A DNA stretch of 64,000 bases from assembly GCF_946893725.1 (NCBI RefSeq), contig NZ_CAMPPE010000001.1, positions 186,001-250,000 on the forward strand, given 5' to 3'. The translations under genes and the position numbers were made by a program. The notes under the pieces were generated by a model that saw nothing but the letters and a program-made list of their open reading frames with translations, was not told where the DNA came from and made no database searches. This document shows, piece by piece, positions 51,148-59,612 of this stretch. The first letter of the stretch is position 1. Every line of letters begins with the position of its first letter. This stretch comes from Anaerococcus sp. Marseille-Q5996. GTDB taxonomy: Bacteria; Bacillota; Clostridia; Tissierellales; Peptoniphilaceae.

Positions 51148-51648
51148 TTATTTAGCTTCGATTAACTCATCACCATGATTTACATTGCCAGTTTTTAGGA
51201 CAGAAATTTCATAATTATCTGGATTTGTAATTATAACTGGTGATTGGGTTGATTTTCCATTTGCTTTGATTTGTTCAATATCAAATCCTAAAAGTAAATC
51301 GCCTTTTTTGACATTTTGATCTTGGATAACTTTTACATCAAATGGTCCACCTTGAAGCTCAACTGTATCAAGGCCAATATGAATTAAAATTTCTAGGCCA
51401 CTTGTAGATGTAATACCAAGTGCATGACCTGTATCAGCTACCATTGAAATATTTCCATCTACTGGTGCATAAAGTTTACCCTCAGATGGTATAATCATAG
51501 TCCCTTTACCTACAATTTCCTGAGCAAAAACTGGGTCTTCGCATTCGCTTATATTTTTTGCCTCACCTGTCATTGGTGCATAAACTATATTTTCATTTGT
51601 ATTTGTGTTTTCGTTATTATTTGTCTTGAATATATCAAAAAGTCCCAT
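51148..51648 (-). CDS. crr: PTS glucose-type EIIA protein (Crr-like)
   Basis: 166 residues. VYAPMTGEAKNISECEDPVFAQEIVG and the two active-site His regions, DTGHALGI and EILIHIGLDTVEL (phosphorylated His), identify EIIA-Glc. It is free-standing rather than fused to EIIBC, and would pass phosphate from HPr to one or more glucose-family EIIBC proteins elsewhere. A strong RBS (AAGGAGGAAA) precedes it. Divergent from hcp. Confidence 0.95.
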   Translation of the reverse strand: MGLFDIFKTNNNENTNTNENIVYAPMTGEAKNISECEDPVFAQEIVGKGTMIIPSEGKLYAPVDGNISMVADTGHALGITSTSGLEILIHIGLDTVELQGGPFDVKVIQDQNVKKGDLLLGFDIEQIKANGKSTQSPVIITNPDNYEISVLKTGNVNHGDELIEAK

Positions 51649-51727
51649 AATTTCCTCCTTATGTGCTTAACTTTTTTATATTATACCCATTATTATTATA
51701 GGATTTATAGCATAAAAATATTGATTT

Positions 51728-51769
51728 GTAACATATGTTACCGATTTTTTAAAAAATCTATCCTATAAT
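51728..51769 (+). promoter_or_regulatory. CRP/FNR-type (HcpR-like) site and promoter of hcp
   Basis: GTAACATATGTTAC (51728-51741) is a perfect palindrome. The -10 TATAAT is at 51764-51769, so the transcript should start near 51776 and the palindrome is centred about 41.5 bases upstream, the class II activator position for CRP/FNR proteins. No good -35 is present. The CRP/FNR gene 3 kb downstream is the likely activator. Confidence 0.7.
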
Positions 51770-51816
51770 AGGATTGTAGGAAATACTAATACTTGAATTT
51801 CAAAAAGGAGTAATAT

Positions 51817-53436
51817 ATGTTTTGTTACCAATGTCAAGAAACAGCAAAAAATGAAGGATGTACTATCCAAGGTGTTTGTGGTAAAAAAGAAGATACTGCA
51901 AATAGCCAAGACTTATTAATATATGTAACAAAAGGACTTGCTGAAGTTGCTAATAGACTAGGCGAGGACAATGAAAAAGTTTATGAAAAAATTTCAAAAA
52001 ACTTATTCGTAACAATTACAAATGCAAACTTTGATACAGAAGCTATCTTTAAAATAGTTAAAGAAACAATCAAAATGAAAGATGAACTTTTAGAAAAAAT
52101 TGAAGATAAAGAAGGTCTATCAGACTTTGCTCTTTTCTCAACAATGGATGATAGCGAATTAGAAAAAAAAGCTATAGAAGTTGGCGTTTTAAATATCTTA
52201 AATGAAGACGAAAGATCTCTTACAGAACTAACTACATACGGTCTAAAAGGCATGGCTGCTTATAACCACCACGCAAATGTCCTAGGATATAAAGATGTGG
52301 AAGTTGATAGATTTATCGCTAAAGCACTTGAAGAAACAACAAAAGCTGATAAAGAAATTCCAAATCTAATCGATCTTGTAATGGCAACTGGTGAACACGG
52401 TGTAAAAGCTATGGCTCTTTTAGATAAGGCAAATACAACAAGCTACGGTCACCCAGAAATAACAGAAGTAGACTATTCTGCAGGCAATAAACCAGGAATC
52501 CTTATTTCAGGCCACGACTTACACGATATGAAAATGCTACTTGAACAAAGTAAGGATAGCGGGGTAGAAATCTATACTCACTCAGAAATGCTACCTGCAA
52601 ACTACTATCCAGAATTTAAACAATACGACCACTTCCACGGAAATTATGGTTCATCTTGGTGGCACCAAAATGAAGAATTTGAAGCATTTAATGGTCCAAT
52701 TCTTATGACAACAAACTGTATTGTACCAATGAAAAAAGACAATACTTACCAAGATAAGATGTTTACATCTGGCCAAGCAGGTTACCCAGGTTGCAAACAC
52801 ATCGAAGCTGATGAAAATGGCTACAAAGATTTTTCAGAAATTATCGAACTTGCTAAAACTTGTGAGGCTCCAACAAACCTTGAAGATTTAAAAGTAGTAG
52901 GTGGTTTTGCCCACAACCAAGTTATCCAATTAGCTGATAAAGTTGTAGAAGAAGTTAAAGCTGGAAATATCAAAAAATTCGTAGTAATGGGTGGATGTGA
53001 CGGTAGATTTAAAGAAAGAAATTACTACTCAGAATTTGCCCAAGGTCTTCCAGAAGATCACGTAATTCTAACAGCTGGTTGTGCAAAATATAGATACAAC
53101 AAATTAGGACTTGGAGATATAAATGGTATCCCAAGAGTACTTGATGCAGGTCAATGTAACGACTCATACTCACTAGTTCAAATTGCTCTTGCACTTAAAG
53201 ATGCTTTTGGATTAGATGATATCAATGATTTACCAATCGAATACAATATTGCTTGGTATGAACAAAAAGCAGTAATAGTTTTACTAGCTTTACTAAGTCT
53301 AGGAGTAAAAAATATCCACCTAGGACCAACACTACCAGCATTTTTATCACCAACAGTTGTAGATTTCTTAGTAGAAAACTTTGGAATTTCACCAATTTCT
53401 ACAGTAGAAGAAGACCTAGCAACAATGACAGCTTAA
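51817..53436 (+). CDS. hcp: Hybrid cluster protein / hydroxylamine reductase, class I
   Basis: 539 residues. The N-terminal cluster motif [15 protein letters not shown]...CGK has Cys3, 6, 15 and 21 (C-x2-C-x8-C-x5-C), the spacing of class I Hcp from strict anaerobes. Hybrid-cluster ligands lie in [48 protein letters not shown] and GQCNDSYS. Hcp protects against nitrosative stress; NO reductase and hydroxylamine reductase activities are reported. Monocistronic with its own terminator; RBS AAAGGAG. Confidence 0.97.
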   Translation: MFCYQCQETAKNEGCTIQGVCGKKEDTANSQDLLIYVTKGLAEVANRLGEDNEKVYEKISKNLFVTITNANFDTEAIFKIVKETIKMKDELLEKIEDKEGLSDFALFSTMDDSELEKKAIEVGVLNILNEDERSLTELTTYGLKGMAAYNHHANVLGYKDVEVDRFIAKALEETTKADKEIPNLIDLVMATGEHGVKAMALLDKANTTSYGHPEITEVDYSAGNKPGILISGHDLHDMKMLLEQSKDSGVEIYTHSEMLPANYYPEFKQYDHFHGNYGSSWWHQNEEFEAFNGPILMTTNCIVPMKKDNTYQDKMFTSGQAGYPGCKHIEADENGYKDFSEIIELAKTCEAPTNLEDLKVVGGFAHNQVIQLADKVVEEVKAGNIKKFVVMGGCDGRFKERNYYSEFAQGLPEDHVILTAGCAKYRYNKLGLGDINGIPRVLDAGQCNDSYSLVQIALALKDAFGLDDINDLPIEYNIAWYEQKAVIVLLALLSLGVKNIHLGPTLPAFLSPTVVDFLVENFGISPISTVEEDLATMTA

Positions 53437-53448
53437 TAAAATATATTA

Positions 53449-53480
53449 ATCAGGTTCTAAAAAGGACCTGATTTTTTTAT
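53449..53480 (+). terminator. Rho-independent terminator after hcp
   Basis: Arms AATCAGGT (53449-53456) and ACCTGATT (53466-53473) plus a T-run. Confidence 0.92.
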
Positions 53481-53572
53481 ATATAAAAATTTTAAAAAAT
53501 AATGTGCAACAAAATATGAAAACCTTTGCCATTTGTTAAAGATTTTACTATAATTAAAATGGAGGCGAAATT

Positions 53573-54847
53573 ATGGATGATATGCAAAGGGAATTAATCA
53601 ATATAGTTGGAGAAGATTCCACAAAGGCTATAGGATGCACAGAACCAGTGGCAGTTGCCTATGCAGCTAATATAGCTAGTGATTACATAAATAAAGAAGA
53701 AATTTCAAAAATAAATTTAAAAGTAAGTAAAAATATTTACAAAAATGGCAAAGCAGTAAAAATTCCAAATACGGGAGACCATGGCTTGGACCTAGCAGCT
53801 AGCCTTGGAGCCTTTACAAGCAAAACCGATAAGGCATTTTTGGTTTTTTCAAATCTAACTGATGATCAAATAAAAAAATCTAGAGAATTTGTAAATGCAA
53901 ACAAAGTTAACTTAAATTACATAGACGATGTGCCAGACATCTACATAGAAGCAACAATTATTGCTAATAATGACCAAGTTACAAGTATCATTTCACATTC
54001 TCACTCCCATATAAGCAAAATAATCAAAAATGGCAATGTTATTTTGGATAATCCATTTATAAAAAATAAAAATTCTGAATTTTCTATTAAGAATATGACT
54101 TTTGCAGATTTAGAAAAAATTGTAAGAGACATGGACATAAATGAAATTGACTTTGTATTAGAAGGTGTGGATGTAAACCTAAAGGCAGCCGAAGAAGGCC
54201 TAAAGGGCTATGGCTTGGGTATTGGCAAAAAGTTAAATGAGCTTAAGGAAAATAAAATTTTGCCTGATAATTTTATAAGTGAAACTAGGATTTTAACTGC
54301 AGCTGCAGCTGATATGCGTATGGGTGGCGGCCCACTTCCAATTATGACATCAGGTGGTAGTGGCAATCAAGGTGTAGGAATTATTTTGCCAGTCTATATG
54401 GTTGCAAAACACGAAAATTTGGATGATGAAATTTTAGCACGAGGCTTGTTTTTTGCTCATATAATCAATCGTTATGTAAAAGAATACGCAGGAAAACTTT
54501 GTGGAATCTGTGGTTGTGCCATTGGTGCGGCTATTGGTTCATCGGCAGCCATTGCCTTTATGCTAGGTGGTGGACAAAAAGAAATTGCGGGGGCTTGTAC
54601 AAATATTTTTGCAAATCTAACTGGCATGCTTTGTGATGGAGCCAAGGAATCTTGTTCTATGAAGCTATCTACCAGCGCAGAGGAAGCGATAATTGCAGCT
54701 TATCTTTCACTAAATGGTGTTGTAAGTGAAGCAAATGTTGGTGTAGTAGGAGAAAACATTGAACAGACCATTGCAAATATCGGCAAACTCGCCCACCAAG
54801 GTTTTAAGTCAGCAGACAAGACCATCCTTGAGATAATTGATAAATAA
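53573..54847 (+). CDS. L-cysteine desulfidase family protein (UPF0597/CyuA-like)
   Basis: 424 residues. The signature GCTEPVAVAYAA (about 23-34) contains the catalytic/cluster Cys; CGICGCAIGAAIGSSA and CDGAKESCSMKLS supply the other conserved Cys of the serine dehydratase alpha-like fold, and GGGPLPIMTSGGSGNQG is family-typical. Archaeal and enterobacterial relatives cleave L-cysteine to pyruvate, ammonia and sulfide using an Fe-S cluster. It fits amino-acid fermentation and sits between hcp and the CRP/FNR gene. RBS GGAGG at 53561-53565. Confidence 0.9.
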   Translation: MDDMQRELINIVGEDSTKAIGCTEPVAVAYAANIASDYINKEEISKINLKVSKNIYKNGKAVKIPNTGDHGLDLAASLGAFTSKTDKAFLVFSNLTDDQIKKSREFVNANKVNLNYIDDVPDIYIEATIIANNDQVTSIISHSHSHISKIIKNGNVILDNPFIKNKNSEFSIKNMTFADLEKIVRDMDINEIDFVLEGVDVNLKAAEEGLKGYGLGIGKKLNELKENKILPDNFISETRILTAAAADMRMGGGPLPIMTSGGSGNQGVGIILPVYMVAKHENLDDEILARGLFFAHIINRYVKEYAGKLCGICGCAIGAAIGSSAAIAFMLGGGQKEIAGACTNIFANLTGMLCDGAKESCSMKLSTSAEEAIIAAYLSLNGVVSEANVGVVGENIEQTIANIGKLAHQGFKSADKTILEIIDK

Positions 54848-54851
54848 AATA

Positions 54852-54885
54852 AAAGACGCATTGAAAAATATTGCGTCTTTTTTTA
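54852..54885 (+). terminator. Rho-independent terminator
   Basis: Arms AAAGACGCA (54852-54860) and TGCGTCTTT (54872-54880) with a T-run, between the desulfidase and CRP/FNR genes. Confidence 0.9.
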
Positions 54886-54905
54886 TACTTAAATTGAGGT
54901 GAAAT

Positions 54906-55553
54906 ATGAATTTAAGAGAAATATCTATATTTAAAGACTTATCCGATGAAGATTTAAAAAAAATAACTCAGAAAACAAGATTTGAAGAAAAAATATATCA
55001 AAAAGATTCACAAATATTTACCGTAGGCGAAGTAACAGGAGCAATGTATTACCTCCTAGAAGGTAGTATTTTAGTCTATAAAATCGATCCAAATGGCAAA
55101 AGATTTATAATTAGAAAATTTAATACGCCAGCCATATTTGGAGAAGTTTACTCGTATTTTGACGAGCCCTTTGATTTTTCTGCCCAAGCAGAAACTGACT
55201 CCAAAGTCCTAGTAATCCATGATTTTAAGAAACTTTTTACAGATGACACTCCCAAAGATTTTTTAATTGCCTATACCAATGTAGTTTCAAGAAAATGCTT
55301 GCAATTAAGTAGATCCAATCAAATTACCTCTCAGTCAACCCTAAGGCAAAAAATTGCTAAATATTTAATAACCAACGAAGAAAATGGACTTGTAAAAACA
55401 AATTTGTCTCGCGAAGAGTGGGCAGATATTTTGGCAACAACAAGACCCTCACTTTCTCGTGAACTTTCAAAAATGACAGATGATGGATTGATTGAAATTA
55501 AAAATAAGACAATCAAAATACTAAATAAATCTGATTTTGCAGATATTATTTAA
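54906..55553 (+). CDS. CRP/FNR-family transcriptional regulator (HcpR-like)
   Basis: 215 residues: an N-terminal cyclic-nucleotide-binding fold (about 5-120; YLLEGSILVYKIDPNGKRFIIRKF, FGEVYSYFDEP), the long dimer helix (about 125-145) and a C-terminal winged helix with LSREEWADILATTRPSLSRELSKM (about 170-193). There is no FNR-type Cys cluster. The closest role I can suggest is HcpR, the redox/NO-responsive activator of hcp, given the palindrome before hcp. RBS GAGGTGA. Confidence 0.85.
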   Translation: MNLREISIFKDLSDEDLKKITQKTRFEEKIYQKDSQIFTVGEVTGAMYYLLEGSILVYKIDPNGKRFIIRKFNTPAIFGEVYSYFDEPFDFSAQAETDSKVLVIHDFKKLFTDDTPKDFLIAYTNVVSRKCLQLSRSNQITSQSTLRQKIAKYLITNEENGLVKTNLSREEWADILATTRPSLSRELSKMTDDGLIEIKNKTIKILNKSDFADII

Positions 55554-55687
55554 TAATTATTTAGAATAAAGATTTATTTATAGTTTTTTATCCTAGTAAT
55601 AGGTGCGATTTAAGAATAAAAATAAAAAATTTTTTATTTTTAAAAATTGTAGTATAATTATCCCTGAATTGAAAAAAGGGAGAGTTT

Positions 55688-56221
55688 ATGAAAAATAAAA
55701 AATATTTATCACTAGCTTTGATTTTAGCCTTATCTGCACCACTTGCAGCTTGTGGCAATACTCATACAGCAGAAGAAAAGCCAGCAAACGAAGCAAGCGA
55801 AGAAGTAAAAGAAGCTGAAAAAACAGAAGATGTAGCAGTAGAACCAGAACCAGCTAATGAAATAGAAAACAAAGAATCTGGAGACAAAGGCATCTATGAT
55901 TTAGAATTTGGATATTTACCAGAAAACTTTGTAGAAAACTTCAAAGATGAAAAAAATGATTTAAGAACTGTAGAATATATGGCAGAAAACAATCCTGCTA
56001 AAAAAATTACAATTCAAATCACACCAAAAGATGAAAGATTAGAAGAAATTGTAACAATTCCAGATGATGCAGAGGAAATCACAATTGGCGAAAATACAGG
56101 CAAATTCTGGGATGATGGATCATTTAATTACATCGTAATCAAAGACGGCCAAAATCATATCTACACAAGAAGTACTCTTGAAAAAGAAGAAGCTGTAAAA
56201 GTTATTGAAGAAATAAAATAA
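55688..56221 (+). CDS. Putative lipoprotein of unknown function
   Basis: 177 residues. Lipoprotein signal (LSAPLAAC, lipid Cys22), an acidic Glu/Ala/Pro-rich linker (about 25-65), and a C-terminal beta-rich domain (about 68-177) with YDLEFGYLPENF, similar in style to DUF4367-type domains that follow signal-transduction or sporulation-like proteins. Function unknown. RBS AAGGGAGAG; an upstream TATAAT (55653-55658) may be its -10. Confidence 0.75.
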   Translation: MKNKKYLSLALILALSAPLAACGNTHTAEEKPANEASEEVKEAEKTEDVAVEPEPANEIENKESGDKGIYDLEFGYLPENFVENFKDEKNDLRTVEYMAENNPAKKITIQITPKDERLEEIVTIPDDAEEITIGENTGKFWDDGSFNYIVIKDGQNHIYTRSTLEKEEAVKVIEEIK

Positions 56222-56233
56222 AGTTGTAAAATT

Positions 56234-56268
56234 ACTCTTAAGAAGCAATTCTTAGGAGTTTTTTATTA
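56234..56268 (+). terminator. Rho-independent terminator after lipoprotein gene
   Basis: Arms ACTCTTAAGAA (56234-56244) and TTCTTAGGAGT (56249-56259), one G-T pair, GCAA tetraloop, T-run. Confidence 0.9.
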
Positions 56269-56277
56269 GGAGTTAAT

Positions 56278-57057
56278 ATGTTAAATGCTTATTATATAAT
56301 TTATTTTTTTATATATGCAATAATTGGTTGGGCCATGGAAGTTACATATAATGGAATTCGTCAGGGAAAATATATCAACTGTGGAGTTTTAAATGGCCCT
56401 TGGTGTCCCATTTATGGATTTGCAGCCATTTCTATCTTATTTATGTTGGGAAAGGTAAATACATATAGCAAATTGTTTTTATTTTTTGCATCCATGCTTG
56501 TGGCCTCAGTTATTGAACTAGTTACAGGATTTATATTAGAGAAAGTTTTTCACAAAAAATGGTGGGACTACACAGACAAAAAGCTTAATATAGGTGGCTA
56601 TATTTGTGCAGAATATTCACTAATTTGGGGAGCCCTATGCTTTATCCTCTATGAAGCAATCCACCCAATGATAGTAAAATTTGTATCAGCCTTTCCAGTG
56701 AAGATATTAATAATTGTAAATATTATTATTGCTATAATTTTCCTTATAGACCTAATAGCAACAGTAAATACTATCTTAGGCATCAATAAGAAATTTAGAG
56801 AGATTGAAAAGTCAAAACAAAGACTAGGAGAAGTTACAACAGATATTGGAGAAAAAATTGCTCAAAGAGGTATAGAAAGAGCAGAAAAAACTAGTGAAAA
56901 ACGCAAAGAATTTGATGAACGCAGCCAAGAATTTAAAAATAACTTACAAAAATATGGAGAAAAACGTCTACTAAAGGCCTTCCCAAATTTAATCCATGAT
57001 TTGGAAGATAGGGGATATGATTTTGAAAATTTGAAAAATAAAATAAGTAAGAAATAA
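56278..57057 (+). CDS. Putative ABC-transporter type IV (PF06541) membrane protein
   Basis: 259 residues. The N-terminal 160 residues hold about five membrane helices with FIYAIIGWAMEVTYNGIRQGKYINCGVLNGPWCPIYGFAA and WWDYTDKKLNIGGYICAEYSLIWG, the PF06541 signature. A basic, Glu-rich C-terminal helix (about 175-245) is probably cytoplasmic coiled coil. These proteins are called CmpB-type permeases, but transport has not been shown. RBS TAGGAG; terminator follows. Confidence 0.85.
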   Translation: MLNAYYIIYFFIYAIIGWAMEVTYNGIRQGKYINCGVLNGPWCPIYGFAAISILFMLGKVNTYSKLFLFFASMLVASVIELVTGFILEKVFHKKWWDYTDKKLNIGGYICAEYSLIWGALCFILYEAIHPMIVKFVSAFPVKILIIVNIIIAIIFLIDLIATVNTILGINKKFREIEKSKQRLGEVTTDIGEKIAQRGIERAEKTSEKRKEFDERSQEFKNNLQKYGEKRLLKAFPNLIHDLEDRGYDFENLKNKISKK

Positions 57058-57058
57058 T

Positions 57059-57087
57059 AAGCCGCCTTATGGCGGTTTTATTTTTTG
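57059..57087 (+). terminator. Rho-independent terminator
   Basis: Stem CCGCC (57062-57066) and GGCGG (57071-57075) extended by A-T pairs, TTAT loop, T-rich tail. Confidence 0.85.
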
Positions 57088-57126
57088 ATTTTTAACTTAT
57101 AATTATAGTTAAGAAAGCAGGTAATT

Positions 57127-57813
57127 ATGGATCCTATAAAAGTATATGTAGTTGAAGATGATGATGTTATTTTAAAGGCCTTAAAAAAGTTTTTGCAAAA
57201 TTGGTCCTATGAAGTCCACGTTGCTGATGACTTTTCCTCAGTTTATGAAAAATTTTTAAAAGTAAATCCAGACTTGGTTTTGCTTGATGTTTCCTTGCCT
57301 TTTTTTAATGGTTATTATTGGTGTGAGCAGATTCGAAAATCATCTAATGTCCCTATAATTTTTATCTCTTCTGCAGATGAAAATTTAAATAAAATTATGG
57401 CCATGAATATGGGGGCTGATGATTATATTACAAAACCCTTTGATTTGGAACTGCTCCTTGCAAAGATAAAGGCAATTTTAAGACGCACTTTTGAATATAG
57501 TGAGTCTACTAATAATATTTCCTACAAGGATGTAATTATTGACAGGGATAGGATGCTTTTAAAATTTGCTAATGAGGAAATATCTTTATCAAAAAATGAG
57601 TATTTAGTTTTAGAAATGATGTTTGAATACCCGGAAAAAGTTTTTAGGCGTGAAGAATTTATGGATAAGATTTGGCAGACTGATGAATTTATAGACGATA
57701 ATACTTTGACTGTAAATATTATGAGACTAAGAAAAAAACTAGAAGATATTGGCCTTAAAAATTTTATAAAAACCAAGAAAAAGGTGGGATATTATATTGA
57801 AAGAGATGTCTAA
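57127..57813 (+). CDS. OmpR-family response regulator (BceR-like)
   Basis: 228 residues. The receiver domain has acidic pocket EDDD (about 10-13), phosphorylated Asp in LLDVSLPFF (about 54) and Lys in TKPF (about 103). The C-terminal winged helix (about 135-228) is OmpR-type with LSKNEYLVLEMMFEYPEKVFRREEFMDKIW. It pairs with the downstream intramembrane-sensing kinase and probably controls the adjacent ABC transporter. The kinase gene overlaps it by 17 bases. Confidence 0.92.
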   Translation: MDPIKVYVVEDDDVILKALKKFLQNWSYEVHVADDFSSVYEKFLKVNPDLVLLDVSLPFFNGYYWCEQIRKSSNVPIIFISSADENLNKIMAMNMGADDYITKPFDLELLLAKIKAILRRTFEYSESTNNISYKDVIIDRDRMLLKFANEEISLSKNEYLVLEMMFEYPEKVFRREEFMDKIWQTDEFIDDNTLTVNIMRLRKKLEDIGLKNFIKTKKKVGYYIERDV

Positions 57814-58753
57814 GTTTATAAAATTTCATAGCCATAATTTTATAATTTTTTTAATTTATATCCTAGCCTTATACGCAAGTATCTGGTTTGGCATAGATAA
57901 AAATTATATCTTGTATATTATTTTATTTTCATTTTTGATGTTTGCAATTTCTATGGTCCTATCATATTTTAGATTTAAAAACACTATCCAAGATTTAAAT
58001 GACTGGGCTAAGGATACTTCCATAAAGAAACCTTATTTGATTAGGGATACAAAATTTGCTGAAAGAATGATAAGTATCCAAGAAGAAAATAAGCAAATAT
58101 CAAATGCCTTTGAATTAAAGATGAAAGATTTTAAAGAATACATAAGCATTTGGACCCATCAAATCAAAACTCCCTTGTTCTCCCTAGATTTGATTTTAAA
58201 TGATCATCCAGTCGATAGTCATGCTGCAAAAAATGAAGTTTTTGAAATTGAGGAATACATAAATAGTCTTTTGTCTTATATGAGACTGGAGTCACTTTCT
58301 ACAGATTTTGTTTTTGAGCAGACTAGCCTTGATGAGCTTATAAATTCTTCGATAAAAAAATATGCCAAAGTCTTTATCCGAAAGAAAAATAAGGTTGATT
58401 TTAAAGCTAGCAAGCTAAAACTTACCACAGATAAAAAATGGTTTGGATTAATTCTAGATCAAATTTTGTCAAATGCTAATAAATACACTGATAAGGGAGA
58501 AATTTCTATTTATATAGAAGGGGAAAATCTAATAATCGAGGATACTGGCATTGGCATTAGAAAAGAAGATTTGCCTAGGGTTTTTGATAAGTCCTATACG
58601 GGATATAACGGGCGCATTTACAAAAAATCTACTGGTATTGGTTTAAATTTAGTAAAAACTGCAGCAGAAAATTTGTCCATAGATGTTAGCATAGAATCAA
58701 AAGTAGATGTAGGAACAAAAGTAATATTAAATCTAAGCCGAGTTTTAAACTAA
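57797..58753 (+). CDS. Intramembrane-sensing histidine kinase (BceS-like)
   Basis: 318 residues. Two membrane helices (about 14-32 and 36-56) with almost no external loop, a short linker, then an H-box EYISIWTHQIKTPLFSLDL (His about 121), N-box DQILSNANKYTDKG, and G-boxes EDTGIGIRKEDLPRVFDKSYTG and STGIGLNL. This is the BceS layout: the kinase lacks its own sensor and responds to its ABC partner. Start is TTG 57797 (RBS GGTGGGA) or ATG 57806; the choice is uncertain. Confidence 0.9.
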   Translation: MKEMSKFIKFHSHNFIIFLIYILALYASIWFGIDKNYILYIILFSFLMFAISMVLSYFRFKNTIQDLNDWAKDTSIKKPYLIRDTKFAERMISIQEENKQISNAFELKMKDFKEYISIWTHQIKTPLFSLDLILNDHPVDSHAAKNEVFEIEEYINSLLSYMRLESLSTDFVFEQTSLDELINSSIKKYAKVFIRKKNKVDFKASKLKLTTDKKWFGLILDQILSNANKYTDKGEISIYIEGENLIIEDTGIGIRKEDLPRVFDKSYTGYNGRIYKKSTGIGLNLVKTAAENLSIDVSIESKVDVGTKVILNLSRVLN

Positions 58754-58754
58754 C

Positions 58755-58789
58755 AAATTGTCACTTTAAGCTAAAAATTGTTATTTTAA
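58755..58789. promoter_or_regulatory. Tandem direct repeat upstream of BceAB-like genes
   Basis: AAATTGTCACTTTAA (58755-58769) and AAATTGTTATTTTAA (58775-58789) differ at two positions and are exactly 20 bases apart, two helical turns. They lie before a promoter that lacks a good -35, as expected for an activator site of the OmpR-type regulator encoded upstream. Confidence 0.5.
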
Positions 58790-58853
58790 TCGAGGGATTT
58801 TTATTTTTTTATCTTGTAATATATAGACAAAGATAAGAAAGGAAAGTGATAAT

Positions 58854-59612
58854 ATGTTATTAGAAGTATCAAATTTAGAAAAAATATATAAAACACGATT
58901 ATCAGATAATGAGGTGCTTGCCCTTAATAATGTAAATTTTTCGGTAGAAGAAGGAGAATACATAGCTATAATGGGTGAGTCCGGATCAGGAAAAACTACC
59001 TTGCTTAACCTATTAGCTCTCTTAGATAAGCCTAGTAAAGGGAATATAGTTTTAGAAGGTAAAGACTTATCGACCATAAGTGATTCTGAGATTTCAAAAT
59101 TTAGACGTGACCACCTAGGATTTGTATTCCAAGATTTTAACTTACTCGATACCCTTACTTTAAAAGAGAATATCCTCTTGCCTCTAATACTAGCAGAAGA
59201 TGACCCCAAAAATTTTGATAAAAAACTCTTGCAAGTGGCTAAGCCACTAAGGATAGATGACATATTAAACAAATATCCATATGAAGTATCTGGAGGGCAA
59301 AAACAACGCTGCGCAGTAGCAAGGGCCCTTATTACAAATCCAAAATTACTCCTAGCAGATGAACCAACTGGTGCTTTGGATTCTAACTCTTCTAGGGAAT
59401 TGATGGAAGTTTTCAAATACTTAAATAAAAATGGACAAACTGTAATAATGGTAACCCATTCCATCCAAGCAGCCTCTGAAGCAAAGAGAGTATTGTTTAT
59501 CAAAGACGGTAAAATATTCCATGAACTATATAATTCTGCATTTTCAAAATATGAAATGGGCGAAAAGATTGCTGATACTATGCAAATGCTTCAAAGGGGT
59601 GAGATCAGATGA
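58854..59612 (+). CDS. ABC transporter ATP-binding protein (BceA-like)
   Basis: 252 residues of the MacB/BceA group. Walker A GESGSGKTT (about 41-49), Q-loop VFQDFNLLDTLTLKENI, signature VSGGQKQRCAVARAL, Walker B LLLADEPTGALDS, H-loop MVTHS. Together with the next gene it forms an ABC module that removes or senses cell-wall-active peptide antibiotics. RBS GGAAAGTGAT. The permease gene overlaps its stop by 4 bases. Confidence 0.93.
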   Translation: MLLEVSNLEKIYKTRLSDNEVLALNNVNFSVEEGEYIAIMGESGSGKTTLLNLLALLDKPSKGNIVLEGKDLSTISDSEISKFRRDHLGFVFQDFNLLDTLTLKENILLPLILAEDDPKNFDKKLLQVAKPLRIDDILNKYPYEVSGGQKQRCAVARALITNPKLLLADEPTGALDSNSSRELMEVFKYLNKNGQTVIMVTHSIQAASEAKRVLFIKDGKIFHELYNSAFSKYEMGEKIADTMQMLQRGEIR

